A stretch of DNA of 64,000 nucleotides from Malachius bipustulatus (taxonomy: Eukaryota > Arthropoda > Insecta > Coleoptera > Melyridae): positions 14,384,001-14,448,000 of the forward strand of contig OU342635.1 of NCBI GenBank assembly GCA_910589415.1, given 5' to 3'. A program made the translations under genes and the position numbers. Shown here in pieces: positions 12,017-25,500 of this stretch (the stretch's first letter is position 1; every line of letters begins with the position of its first letter). Below the pieces are notes generated by a model that saw only the letters and a program-made list of their open reading frames with translations, was not told the origin of the DNA and did not search any database.

Positions 12017-12480
12017 GTCAGGTTCCAGTGATAAGTTACATTGAAAATAGGAACACCCGGTATGCCAATATTTGCAAGACCAATTTATTGGTCTTAACAA
12101 TAGTAACCGGCGGTGAAATTTACAAGTTTCTTATTTAATCCACTTTTGACTGATTCTGGAAAATGTGTACTTGGTTCTGGTTGACTACCTTTTTTTATGG
12201 GCTGTTAATCAGTTAAATCAGCATATTTCAGCCTCAGGAATTAGCGATAGATTTTTTTCCGCACCTTTTAGAGACATAATAATTAATTTTAAATAAATTG
12301 AATATTTTGGAAGTATGAAAACAATTCAATGTGTTTGTTGCTATGGTTTAATAAAAATATGTATACCTAACATGTAATAATAATAATTACCTATTATTAT
12401 TATAATAATTATTATTATACAATAATAATTATTAACCCAATTAATTTTTCAGATACTCTGAGAAAATTAAGTAGGCTATC

Positions 12481-12681
12481 AGCCAGTATTATAAAGGCTC
12501 ATTAAGCTAATTGGCAGATTTCAGGTACCATTTTTAAAGCTTATATCGACGTCAAATAACTTTTATTAACATTTTTGTAATCCCTTTCGTGCCAAGAGTC
12601 ACTAGGACTAGATTGCTATATTTTCCACCTAGGGTCGATCCTTTTTCTAGAAACGGCCCCAGAAATCTGCCTGTTAACTAT
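12481..12681. repeat. Small MITE, copy 3 (diverged)
   Basis: Starts AGCCAGTATTATAAAGGCTC and ends with AGAAATCTGCCTGTTAACTA. The core GACGTCAAATAACTTTTATT matches the other two copies, but this is the most diverged one. Confidence 0.7.
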
Positions 12682-13546
12682 TGCCTATTTTAACTTTTTA
12701 TAAAGTAAAATATCAGATTTTTCATCACCCTGAATAAACATTTCAACTGCATAATAGGAGCTTAATAGAAAAGCCGTTTTCTGATATCTTCTGAAAATCA
12801 GCTTTTAATACTACCACAACCTGGAACCTTCCCTTCAGTAGCAACTTGTCGATTATAAACATAATATAGGTACTGCAATCTCTTAGTGCCCTAGTGATTG
12901 TCGCACACTTGGTTAACTAATTTTTTTTCGATGATAAACTCCCGCAGTTTGGTTTAAAAGTGAGGGAGTCGATACATTTAATCTTGTCGCAAGTTACAGT
13001 CCAATTCTTTAATGAAATTAAATGGTATCTTTGAGAAAAATTCTGGAGCATAATTTCCAATAAATTTTGCAGGAAAAAAGTAACATTAAGTAGTTGCAAG
13101 ATGTGCTCAATGGTTATGAATTCGAATGTAAATCGTGTATATGAATGGAAAAGATAAGCTAATATTTTCATTTCAATCAGTTAAAGTCAAAGTTGTCATA
13201 AATAATTCATGTGCCTATTATTCAAATAAATGCATTCCTAAAGTAGATATTCCAAATGCAAATTTATTTATAATAACACAGGAAGCAGCTATTTTTAAAA
13301 TTAAAATCAAAACCAATATCCACATCCTTCTCAGTGAAAAAAAATAGGAAATGTCGCCACAGTAAACAAATATATTTTCGACCAAAGTCAATAAAGAGAT
13401 TTATTTGAGGTTTTACTTTCAGCAGCAACATATTTTTATTTTCTTGTGTGAAGTTTAAGTTTAAATTGAATTTTCTTTCGAAATAGCGTATTTAATTTAA
13501 TATCTAACCACAGAGTATAATTATTTACCTATTCTTTTTATTCCAG

Positions 13547-16500
13547 ATGTGTCCAGTGTCAGGATTGGTTCAATTTTTAATCGTATTAATTTCTTTGATT
13601 TTAATTTTTGAAGCCGTAGCTGTGAATGCTTTGAAAGTTTCCTTCGGATCTAAAAATGTTACAATCGATATGTACAATTCCTCTTCTGTAAACTACACAG
13701 TAAATTTCGATGGTGAGTGCCTATCCTAAACTAGATCCTTCTTGAAGCATCAAGAAACATTAAAAATATTGCCTAGCCTACATAAGCATAATACTTTATC
13801 AAATACTTTAATAGTCAAGATATTCCTCTCAATTGTAAAAAAGTCTCTAAAGATGAGGAGTACTTATTATACTTTTTTTTTTTTTTTTTAATTTTTTATG
13901 CATTTCTTTGTTGCAGATGTTTACGATACTCCCAACATACAGTTGAAGCTGTTTAGTGATAACGATAATATAGCAAGTGCTGAAAAATTTATTTGGCTCA
14001 ATAATACTCAAGGCTCATTTAACATCACGGGAAACTTTTTAGGTAAGCTTTTTTCGTTTGGTTGGTATATGAATATTGAGATGATATCCTGGGTGTCTTT
14101 TTGAAAACTATCCACCTTGAATAACTGCATTGGTGTTCTGTTTTATTTAAATTTAATGTCAAAATGTTTGCTGCTAGAAAAAATATAAAAAAACTGAGCA
14201 GAACACCAACTCAGACTCCTCCTGAGGCACTCATAAATCTATTAGTATCTACTAAAAGAAAAATTTACATAAAACCTAAATACAATTATACAGTCGCATA
14301 GAGAAACAGATTACCTTTTAAATAAGGGGTCACTTGACCCCCCTTTCTATTTAAAATCGCGACGGGGCTGCTGGGCTAGGGGTTTGTTGCGTCAAGGTTG
14401 AAGTTGGTGTCAAAAGGTGTCTCCCGAGAAATAAAAATTGACTTGTCTCAGGATTTTCCTCAAAATAAAACACTAAAGGAGTTATTCAGGGTGGATAGTT
14501 TTCAAAAAGACACCCAGTATATTTGATAGGCTAACTAAAAGTTAGCAGAGTTACCAAAAGCGAATGAGAAATCATAAGAAGTGGTCCTTTCTTTTGCCGC
14601 TATTCTTGGAAATTTGTTCCTAACGTTTCGTCTACAACTGTGGTAAACATCATCAGTTGTCATGTGTGCGCAAAAAAGTTGAAGCCAGCCTTGAAAGTCT
14701 ACATATTTCTTTTAGAAAAAGAATAATTATTTCTATATGTCCAATTCCATTTTTAGTTCTTTACCCACTTATAACATCTTAGAAGGCCTTAATTCAATAA
14801 ATATAATTTTTATTTTTTTCTATATTGGTGGTATTGACTTTTATGGTTAGCTGAGAAGGCAGCGATTTATTGAAGGAAGAGGCTGAATGAATAATATAAT
14901 TAAGTAAAGCACAATTCCATTAGTGCGCTTATTTGATAGTGGTTTGATTAGATAGAGGTCTATATTTATGTGGTAATTTCCGCCATCAGTATAATATAGA
15001 AAAACCCACTATCACTATCACCAGAGGGTTTTTCTTGACTTGCCTTACTGTTTTCTTATTTCTGTAATTTCATACTTCGCCATTACCTAACCTAAGTTAC
15101 ATCTGAGGAATTGCAGTTTTTTTACTAGTACGATAATAATTATTATCATCCATAATATAAAAGAATTATCACCAAGAATGAGATAATTATAATGAAGAAC
15201 AAGCAGCTCCATGATCTGGCAATCTTTCATGAAGGCAATTTGTGTATTTTTACCAACTTTTTGAAAAAAAAATCCTGCTGTCGTTTAAATAGAGTATAAT
15301 TTGATTATTGGGCTTTCTGGGGGCATAGAATATGAAGAGAAAAGCCACGACCTAGAGGGTGATGGCTAGGTGACCTAAAAGCCGGAGGAACAATTCCCCA
15401 AATTCTGTTAGACTTGATTTATTTCTAATTTTTTTGAGGAAAATGGGCTCACACTTGAAATATTTATTTTGACTAAGATTAGGTTTGTCTGGCTTGTTTT
15501 CCTTATCAATTTATTTTATATACAGGGTGAGTCGAGATCGAGAATGAACCAGGAGTGGAGTCTAGGGGTGGGTTTTAAACATAAAAAGGAGATTAATATC
15601 TTAATTAATGGTTAAAAAATACTGCCATTGACTTTATTCTTCATCTTCAAAGGGCGCCTGTGGCTTTCTTGATTTTCTGAGTTTGTAACAAATATTATAA
15701 ATCGATAAACATTTTTTTTTATGAAGAACTTGACTGTGTTTTTGCATAATGAATAATTTGATCAATGTTAAACGAGAATAACACCATCGCAAGGAGGCTA
15801 CAATGAAAAAATAATATTGACAGGAAATTTTGTAATGACTAATTCTTTTTATGAGTAAAATCCACTCTTGGAGTTTGATCCGTCCCTCACAACGCATCCT
15901 GTATGTAGACAAATATTGAAATACATACCTCAAAGTAGAAAACTAAAAAATTGATTTTTTGACATTAATTTTTGGTTATTGAATATTTATTTGCATTTAA
16001 TAAAACAACATAATTAGAAGTTACATAATATTATACAGTGCCATCCGAAAAATAGGCACCATACGGAAATTTTTTTATTGGTAAAATTATGAAAAAGTAA
16101 ATCGCGCAGAAAGTACATGCTCTGTAACTTATTTGACACACCCTTATTTAAAGTTACGATGCGTAGCATACGGGGTAATACAAAAAATCTAACAGCCAGT
16201 ATTATAAAGGCTCATTAGGCTAACGGGCAGATTTCTGTGCTCGTTTTTGAAGCTAATCTCGACGTCAAAATGACTTTTATTAACATTTTTCTAATTACTT
16301 TCATGTCAAGAATAGATAATTTAAAAAAATTCCACTTAGACTCGATACCTTCTTCAGAAATGGCCACAGAAATCTGCCCGTTAACTTAATGAACCCGCTG
16401 TTGAAGTTTTATAAGAGTATCAATGTGAAGATATTAAAAAAAATATATGAGAAAAAGTGGTTTAGAATTAAAATTTGATGTCAGATATGAATTTATTTTC

Positions 16501-19500
16501 TAATTCGGAAGCTATCTATATTAAGACATAAAATTCAAAGAAAACTAGCATAGTCATGAAGGTATTCTATAATAAGCATAATTAATATGGGAAATTTGGT
16601 AGAGTAGAGATAAGAAATGTTATTTGTGATTTGGTACCAACGTAAATAATATAATGAATTGCAGAAGGAGCATACTACATATTTAGAATATAATGTTATT
16701 AAATTTATTATTCATAACAGCGATAACACCATCAAAGTAATGACTTTTATAAGTTCAGAAATAAAGGTATACATACACTTATCAATTTTTACATGTTTGT
16801 AGAATGATAAGCTTCAACAGGAGTACTAAATAACCAGCAGTGGGTATTTGGTATTTGGTATTTTAACTAAATGTGAGAGATGGTTTATTAACCAGCAGTG
16901 GGACTACAGCAATGTTACTTTAGGATGGAGTGTTGGGCTTGTATAAACACGTTTTTCAAAAAGTTGTCTTTTGAAAAATAGAGAAATAGGGTGATTTATT
17001 CCCCTTTTTTTATTTTATTTTTATTTTGATGAAAAACTGTAGTATATTTTGGTGGAAAATTCATAAGGATCAAAGCGAAATTTTCCACCAACATACATAT
17101 AGGTATAGGTGATCATCAGAACGCAAAAAAACGTAAAAAAGAAAGGCAAAAATAACTTTTCTCCCAACACTCCCAAGTCCTAACCATTCTTTCAATGCAG
17201 GTTGCAAGGTACTAAAGGTATTAATATACTTTTTACAGTGTAGGTATTGGCTGAAATTTTTTTTTTGCTGTTGATCTTATTAATAGGTACTAATATGTCT
17301 GAACTGGGACATGTTTACTGATCTAAAAGCATTGGTAAATTCTGTGGCTTGGTCGAAAAAGGGCCTATCTACAAAAACAGAGTTTTGAGATAATCCAAGA
17401 TTTGTGACAAAATTTAATAACCTCATAACCCAAATATTTGTGATTCAATTGAGACCAAATTTATCCAGGATGTTGCAACATAGATTATTATTATGCAGAC
17501 ATACTAATTTTATAATAATTTTAGTTAATTACATATATTTTGTTAGTTAGGCCTCTTCAATTTTGGACTAATTCACATAGGCCCTAATTATTATATATGA
17601 TTTCTAGCACATACGCCATAAAAATAGCTACTTGGGCCCTAATGTAAAGAAAAAAATTACTTGGGCCTTTTTTAAACAAAAAAATTATTTTATTATAACT
17701 TTTTGGTGGCTACTTTTAATATAATAATAGTCAATTGATTTAGAAAAACACATATATTACATAGTAGGTAAAGGAAACATAATATGAATTCTTAATATTC
17801 ACAAACAAAATAAATTTTCTAAAATAAATTAAATAAATAAACACTATATTCATGTTTTGTAAAAAATACTTGAAGAACGCTAGAAGCAAGTTTTAAGTTA
17901 CTCGTCATAGTTTACAGAACCAGTAGGAATAATTTCATCCTCATCGTCGGTGGCATTTAAGGCCTTTAAATTCATATAAAAGAAACGGCTATTGGGATGT
18001 ATGTAGCAAAACAAACTTTTAATATCCTCCAATTTTTTTTTTGGAAGAGGGAGGGGGTATGAGTTGTTCAACTTTTCCAAAGTAGGAAAATTACTAATAT
18101 TGTCACTTGATGGTCCTTTCTTTTTCTTTGTAATGTCCCATACTTTAAAGTCTTCATCGTCCGAAAAGCTTGTTTTGTAAAAAATCTTTCCAGGATTTTG
18201 TCTGGTATACTGAAAATAATTTGCTTTTAAAAAATGCATTTGGTCACCTTCTGTGTTTTTTTTTCTGTTTATAAAACATGCTTTTTGTAAGGCATTTATA
18301 TTATAAAAGTCATCTTGTGACATGTCAATTACTTTAATACCCCCTTTTCGATTAATATTTCTAATAAGTGTTGACCAGTCTCTGGGCATCTCTATGTCCA
18401 TAGTCGTTTGTTTTTTAGCTTTTTCAATTGAAGCATGGATAGAATCTGCTTCAAGGTGGGTATGCCCAGAGATTAAAAATTTGTGGTTAATTACTGTCAG
18501 ATTGTGACCAGGTGGCAAAAATTCAAAAACCAAGGAAAGCAGAGTAGCAACGTAAATGTTCTTATTTTGCCCCGAACAACAATCACTATATAAATTCAGA
18601 ACAGTTGTAGCTGGAGGCAAATTTTGTATATACTTCAAAAGGCAAGAGCTAATTTCTTGCCCACCACGACCTGCAGTGGTTTCGTCCCACATAAAACAAA
18701 ATGATTTGTTGTCATTGGCGCTAGATACTTCATATACAGTTAAATTGAACACCCATAACTGCCTTTTATAAAATGCTATACCACTCTTTAGGTGAGGAGT
18801 TGGCAGGCACTTTTGTAAGTCGAACATAGCAGTAATGATAGTGTCATTCTTTTTAGTATTCTCTTTATCTTTCCTTTTTTCCTTGTACGCTTTATCTGCT
18901 GCGTCTAAATGCTCTTTTTTTCTCTCTCGTAATTTATCTTTTCTCCTTCATCGTTTGAGGCTTTTATTAAAATTTCTAATTTATCGCATTTACTACAGGT
19001 GTCATTATGAGGTGGATGAAACGAAATATTGAACTCTGTTACAAAAATATTTCTATAAAAATGTTCGGACACCGGGATTTTATCAATTTCTTTACAGTAT
19101 TGCGTATACAATCTATACATTTGCTGAATGGACAAATCCGGTGAAAGGTACCGTTTGTCAGAATGAGATCTGGAATAATGGCTTTTATAGGAGGGAAATT
19201 TAGATATATGTAACTTCACAAGATCTTTATCTTCGTCCTTTATTTTAGGGTGGTTCTCATGTCTTCCTCTTTGATCCGGTCCACATCCCAGATAGCACCG
19301 AGTGTCCTATGGACGTCCGTTGAGTATCCATTATACGTCCATTGGTCCATGGACAATAAATGGACGTCCTACGGACTTCTCCGCACGGACTTTCTATGTA
19401 CGTCCACAAAAGTACGTCCATTGGACGTCCATTGAGTTATTTTTGACTATTGCGCATGACGTGCTGTCGCAGACAGGAAGAGAATAGCAGCACAAGTGCG

Positions 19501-22500
19501 CACGCACGCGCTAACCACCCCATCTTCCATTCTTCCAATATCATACAATCCACATTCCTACATTATACATTAATTCGTCCCAAGGAAAGACTTCCGCCAT
19601 TCCCATCAAACTCAAGACTGCTAGCGTGAAGATGAAGACATCTGCATTATACAGTGAACAAAAGAAAGAAATTCGATTAATCTTTAATTTTTAGAGTTTG
19701 TGAAAAATCCAAAAACGAATATTTTCATTAAGTTCATCAATATTATCATATAACTAATATAATTAACAACTTTTCAATGAAAATTACCAGATTTTACTTA
19801 AAACTGAATGATATAGAAACACGTAAGTAGGTAAGTACCTAGTCGTTTTCCTGTATCTTTAGCGGTTATCAACGTTGTTTTCAAAACAGAAAATTACCGT
19901 ATATAGTATATACCCTATACCTATCACATTTATTGGATTTTTCAAAACTCTAAATTTCAAGACTTATCGAATATTTTCTGTCTTTTGTTCCTCACTAATA
20001 AGATACTCGCTAAGATATTTATCAGCAAATGCTTTGTGGACATCCGATAACGGACTCTCTATGGACATCCGATAACGGACTCCCTATGGACGTCCGATAA
20101 CGGACATCCTATGGACGTCCGGTAACGGACATCCTGCGGATGTCCAAAGTTGTGACAAATGGACACTGAGTGGACGTCCCATGGACGTCCATAGGACAAA
20201 AACGGACGTCCTATGGACGTCCGTTGGTACATAGAGGGATGTCCATTGGACGTCCATAGGACTACTTTGTGCTGTTTGGGATATACCACTTCCAGATCTA
20301 CATTTTTCTACTGTGTATCTTAAACGTTTGAAACCCAAATCGAAGGTATTTAAAAACATTACTTTACATACTTCTATGGGCAAGCCCTCTTTTTTCAAAA
20401 TGTATTTACGGGTAAATGTTCTTCGGCTTTCTACTCCTGGCTTTCTTCATGGTCAAATTTTTCAAAGCACCTTCTCCTGCATGTACAAGGTGCTTTTAAA
20501 CTTTTTGCCTTGACAATTCTACCCTTTTTTGTTGAGTACTCTTCACCTTTTGCTCTTAAACACTTTCTCTTATTTACTTTCCAATTACACTCATTTCTCA
20601 TTCGTTTTCTAGACTTCCTTTTTACATTTCTAATAATATCTTCTTCTTCCGAGTCACTACTTTGTTCTTCACCTTCGGCGCTATATGTGTCATCTGAGTC
20701 AGTTGCAAAAGGGTTGCTGCCCTCACCACTACTATCATGATCTGCATTCTGAAAAATAAAAAAAAATAGAATATAATTATTATTTCACGTACCTACTCTT
20801 AAAAACTTACTACTTGTACTTGTTCGTGTTTATCTGTAGACTCGTCTGGCTGTTGACCTTCACTGGAAATCGCGGATGGCTCATGGTGGCTCAAAATAGT
20901 ATCGTTAAGGGTACTAATGGTAGTTGTTGACTGAAATTATAAATATAATGCGTTCGTTTTTATTTAATAATTGTTATACAATAGTCTGTGACAGGAGAGG
21001 GTATTATAATTTTTTGGGAATAAGTGCTTGTTCATAATAACAGGGCGCATGCATAAACTAAGAAAAACAATTATTACAACCTTGGTGTCTGTAGTCAAAG
21101 AAATATTGATTAATAATGTACCTATAAATTGCATAATATTTTTATAGGTATAGGTATTCGTATTAGATAAATCCCAGCCATAAGAAACTTAAAATCTACT
21201 TACCGATTCGATTACCTGATTACCTCCTGTGGATTATGGCCCTTGTTCAGAACAAACTTTTCAATATCGACAGCATTACTATTTATTTCCTGTACTGCGA
21301 TGTTTGATGTTCCTATTTCAGGATCGTTAATAGTATCCGTATTTGTTTTTTTGATCCCTATAGCCATATGCACCATTTTATGGCCCCGAGAATTTTCACT
21401 TTTTAAAGGCATTATTGCTACATAATAACATAAATAATATGAAAATGGTTAAACCTATACATTTATCATATTTTACCAAAAGAGATTCCACTACAAACGA
21501 GCTATATTTTAACAATAAATACACAATAAACACTATGAACTAGCAGGAACACGCGTGAAACTGCTGTAAAATGAAAGTTTGTGGTTATGTTCTATGTTAT
21601 TGTTACAAATCACGACGTCGCAAGGGGCCTATGTTTTACATGAATCAAAGCAAAGTAAATTATCTTCAATTGGAAAAGGACCTATGTAGCATATCGGACC
21701 CAGATTTAAAAAATATCTTAAAACTATGTTACACTTCGGCCTTTATTATTACTACCCGAAAAAGGAAAAAAGACCAAAGTTAACTTAGGACCATCATTTT
21801 TATATGGTATGTGCATTAAGTTACACTTGAGCCCTATACTGAAAAGTATAATAAAAAATGAGAAAGGCACAGAACACATAGGCCCGATTGTTTTGGGCCT
21901 ACCTGCCACTTAAGTCAATTATCATCTATTTTCTATTACATATAGGTCCATTAAAAAAGGTCTAACAAGAACATAGGACTATATTTACATTTTAGCTGCT
22001 ACACTTAGGCCATTTTAACATTTATTTTGTAGGCAACGGATAGGTTTATTTACTTGGGACCTTCTTAGTTTGAACCGGCATGTTTTATTTAGTAAGGTAG
22101 GCCCAATAACTCATTTTTTGAAAATTTTCACTTAGGCCCTTTTTCGACCAAGCCACAGAATTATTTCCTTCACCTATCTGATCATGTATTATGTGTTGTG
22201 GAATGTCTGCTGCTAATAATAATTGTCAAATGTATAATTATTGTATAATCGTCTCATAGGAAGTTTGTACCCTAGTTTATGACGGTTAAACTCCTTCCTT
22301 AACAGAATCTTATTAGTTTTTCTCCTCTTTGATTCCTGATTCTTTGACCATGTTACTATACCAGACATTTTTCCCAGACAAAAAGTGATGTCTAGCACAA
22401 GTTAATCTACTTTTGGTTTTGGTTTAGCCTATACATATTAATACAGTTTTATCCAGGGTGTGGTGCATAGGGCCTTAGATAAGAATTAAGTATCCCGTGA

Positions 22501-25500
22501 GGACCAGTCGTTTATGCAGTCAAATAGTCTCAAGTAAAACTGTAGTACGTTGAAAGGTGCCGATTTTCTATCATTCCCATTTTGAATAAAAAACCAAATT
22601 TTGTAAATAAATATAAGAAATAACATGCGTTACGAATTAATATTTTTATGTATTTTAGGTAGAACGAAAGTATTATGCAAGTCAGTGGCAGAAAATCGAA
22701 TTATACCCGGAAGTTTAGATGTAATAGTTGTGAGGAAAAGGCGTCCCATCGACCATATCTTTACCGGATCAGTAATTATCTTGGTCAGTATTATTTACAT
22801 AAACTTTGGCTGTGCTTTGAAATGGGATGAATTAAGGACCAACCTTAGAAGACCGATAGGTCCCATAATTGGCTTCATCGGACAGTTTCTATTCATGCCT
22901 TTAGTAAGTAATAAATGTAATTTGTTTGATCTTTCCAATTTTGACTTTTGGACCAGTAATTCTTGTTCTTGTTGAACCAAAATTGTTCAAATAAAACATA
23001 CTGACAATAATTATTCCAATCTTTTATGTCTCTAATTCATGAGTACAAAAAAATATTACATTTACAGCTTAGCTATGGGATTGGAAAGTTATTGTTTCCC
23101 AACAATCCGGAAATGCAGCTGGGGATATTTTTCACCGGAGTCTCGCCAGCTGGAGGTGCATCCAATATCTGGACAGTCGTGCTTGATGGTAATATGGATC
23201 TATCTGTTACCATGACGACGATAAGTACTTTAGCAGCGTTCGCGATGATGCCATTCTGGATTTTTACACTTGGAAAGGTTAGTTCGTGTAATTTATTTAA
23301 CAAAATAATTAAATCAATTATTGTTTCTTATTTAGAGTATATTCGATCACGCCAATCTCTCCGTGCCTTACTCTCTTATCGGCTCCGCAGTGGCTGGATT
23401 GATAATACCTTTAGGAATTGGGTTCCTCATAACACGCTACTTGAAACGTGTGGCACAATTCATGGCCAGAATACTGAAAGGTTTTTCTGCTCTGTTGATC
23501 ATTTTCATTATCGTATTTGCAGTTGTTACTAATTTATATTTATTCAAGTTATTTTCGTGGCAGGTAAGCTGATGAGTTTTGTTACAGTTTTGAAATTCAC
23601 AATTAAATGTTTCAGATAATCATCGCTGGAATGTGTCTCCCATACATAGGATATGTCTTGGCATTTATTTTAGCAAAACTTTTAAAGCAACCTCCCTCAG
23701 ATTGTCTAGCCATTGCAATAGAAACTGGGATCCAGAACACCGGGATAGCAATATTTTTATCAAGGATAGCTTTGGGACAACCCGAAGGCGATTTAACAAC
23801 AGGTAAAGAAAACTGGATGATGGCATAGAATATTAACATTGAGGAAAACTATAAATTACTGTGCTTGGCTTATAGCAGGTTTCACTTTTAAGATTTGCAA
23901 CTTTGTAGCTAGTTTAATTATTTTCTCCAGTGGCATAGCTTTAGATTTGGGGCCACCCCGCCAACTGTTTTTGGCGGGCACTTTCTTAAGGTTTTCTTCA
24001 TTGGTGGTTCAAGAACCCTCTATTTACATTAGAAAGAATATAAATATCAAACAGAAAAAATATACATAATAATCTACAAATTTGAAAAAAATTACACATT
24101 CAGTTAACAAGATGGACACAAAATAAACTAGTGGTATTTATTATGAAATAAACCAGCCCTAGGTACGTAAAATAATTACAATTTTTTTCGTCTCTCATTC
24201 ATATCCACGGGATAGCCGGCCTAGGAATAATAGGAATAGAATCTAGGTCACGCGCCTGCTTTAATACAGACGGCACGAGATTACAGCCAGAACATCAACA
24301 CCAACGGAAAGTTTCCACTGCATGTATTACGAAAGAATCACGCGAGCCAGCCGTGATAGAAAGCAGCTGCTAGGATGTTCCCGCTCTGGAGAACAATGGA
24401 GCCTGATCGAGATCTGGCTATAAAAGCGCGCATCGGTTTTAAAGGGTAAGCAGTTCTGCCTCGACTCTGTTCATGGCAAGACTGACTCTTTCCTCCTCAT
24501 TCCTTCCGGTGGCAACCTCTTGTTTTTGGGCGTATCGCACCGACTGTTTTTCCGCATCCGTCTGGTGGCAACCCCTTTTCGGGCGTATCGCACCAGTCAT
24601 TTTCCGCATCCGGCCGGTGGTAACCCCCTAAGGGTATCGCACCGATTCTAATCATCATCCTGACGGTGGAAACTACCTAGATAGCGTCGCAACGTTTCCA
24701 TTTTCCTTTTTATCGCTAAATAAAGTTCGATTGGGCACATTCTTGTTTTCGCCCACATTGCTGTTGCTGAAATTGGAATTTTCTCTCAAAGAGCAGTATT
24801 AGGAATATTCGAAGTAGCGAGAAATTCATACGCTGAAACAACAAGCATTTTCTAATTCACTCCATTTGTAAGATTCGAATTTAATTTCACTAAGAGTCGA
24901 GGAGAGATCCGTGATGCATAGGAATTTCTGCCTCTAGAAAATAACCATGTCTGCCTGCAAAAGAAAGAGCCCCGATTCGAAACACCGGTCTTAATCGCCG
25001 GCACCGTAATAAGGAAGACGCCCCCGGTAAATAAACGCCCGACAAATAAAACGACGTTAAAATAAGGTAAAGAAATAATATCGCTGTATAGGAAATCGAG
25101 ATAAAGCTAGGAGGAAAAGTCAACTAAACCCAGGTCAGGAAATAAGTAACCTTAATAAATAAAACGATCCGTTACCAAAAATAATTCAGTTAGGGAACTG
25201 ACCACGAACACAATAAACAAATCCTTCTATTTCTCAAGGAGTTTATTTAATACAGATGTAGGATAGATCGGATACTAAAATAAAAGAACCGTCCCCTTTA
25301 AATTATACGACTTAGAAAGTGAGAAGAATGCCTTCGCTGTTGTATAACACCATGAATTAAGAAAAATTATAACACGACGAAATAAATACTTGCACTCTTG
25401 CAAAATTATGATCGATCACTAATAAGAAGGTCCCTATTGCCCCCCAGTAAATCAAGTACCTAGATGTAAAAAGTAGCAGTAGTGCCTGAATTGAGTAGTC

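Larger units (their letters stand above)
9670..12275. repeat. Large, split palindrome (old foldback element with insertions)
   Basis: Sequence at 9690-9940 (ATTCCTGAGGCTTAAATATG; TACAGGGTGTTCCTATTTT) is matched in inverse orientation at 12030-12260 (AAAATAGGAACACCCGGTAT; CATATTTCAGCCTCAGGAAT). Between the arms lie purine-rich DNA, a (GA)n tract, pieces related to the 31889-33151 foldback, and one copy of a small MITE. The whole sits in the presumed 5' intron of the SLC10 gene. Confidence 0.55.
17342..22158 (-). mobile_element. DNA transposon with inverted ends and DUF7869-like gene (Sola-type candidate)
   Basis: Both ends carry CTGTGGCTTGGTCGAAAAAG in inverted orientation, followed by GGCC, and both are flanked by AATT (17338-17341 and 22159-22162), a likely 4-bp target duplication. 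Inside each end, short TAGGCCC/GGGCCTA motifs recur many times (about 17550-17670 and 21620-22140), like transposase-binding sites. The only gene is a multi-exon minus-strand ORF (see 17898-21412). Length is 4817 bp, including a 1-kb secondary insertion. Four-bp duplications are known for the Sola superfamily, hence the tentative name; that is inference from structure and remembered family features, not from a search. Confidence 0.75.

Noticed and set aside
15634..15933. 99-aa minus-strand open frame
   Set aside because: Lies in a possible CAGGGTG-type repeat, no recognisable domain.
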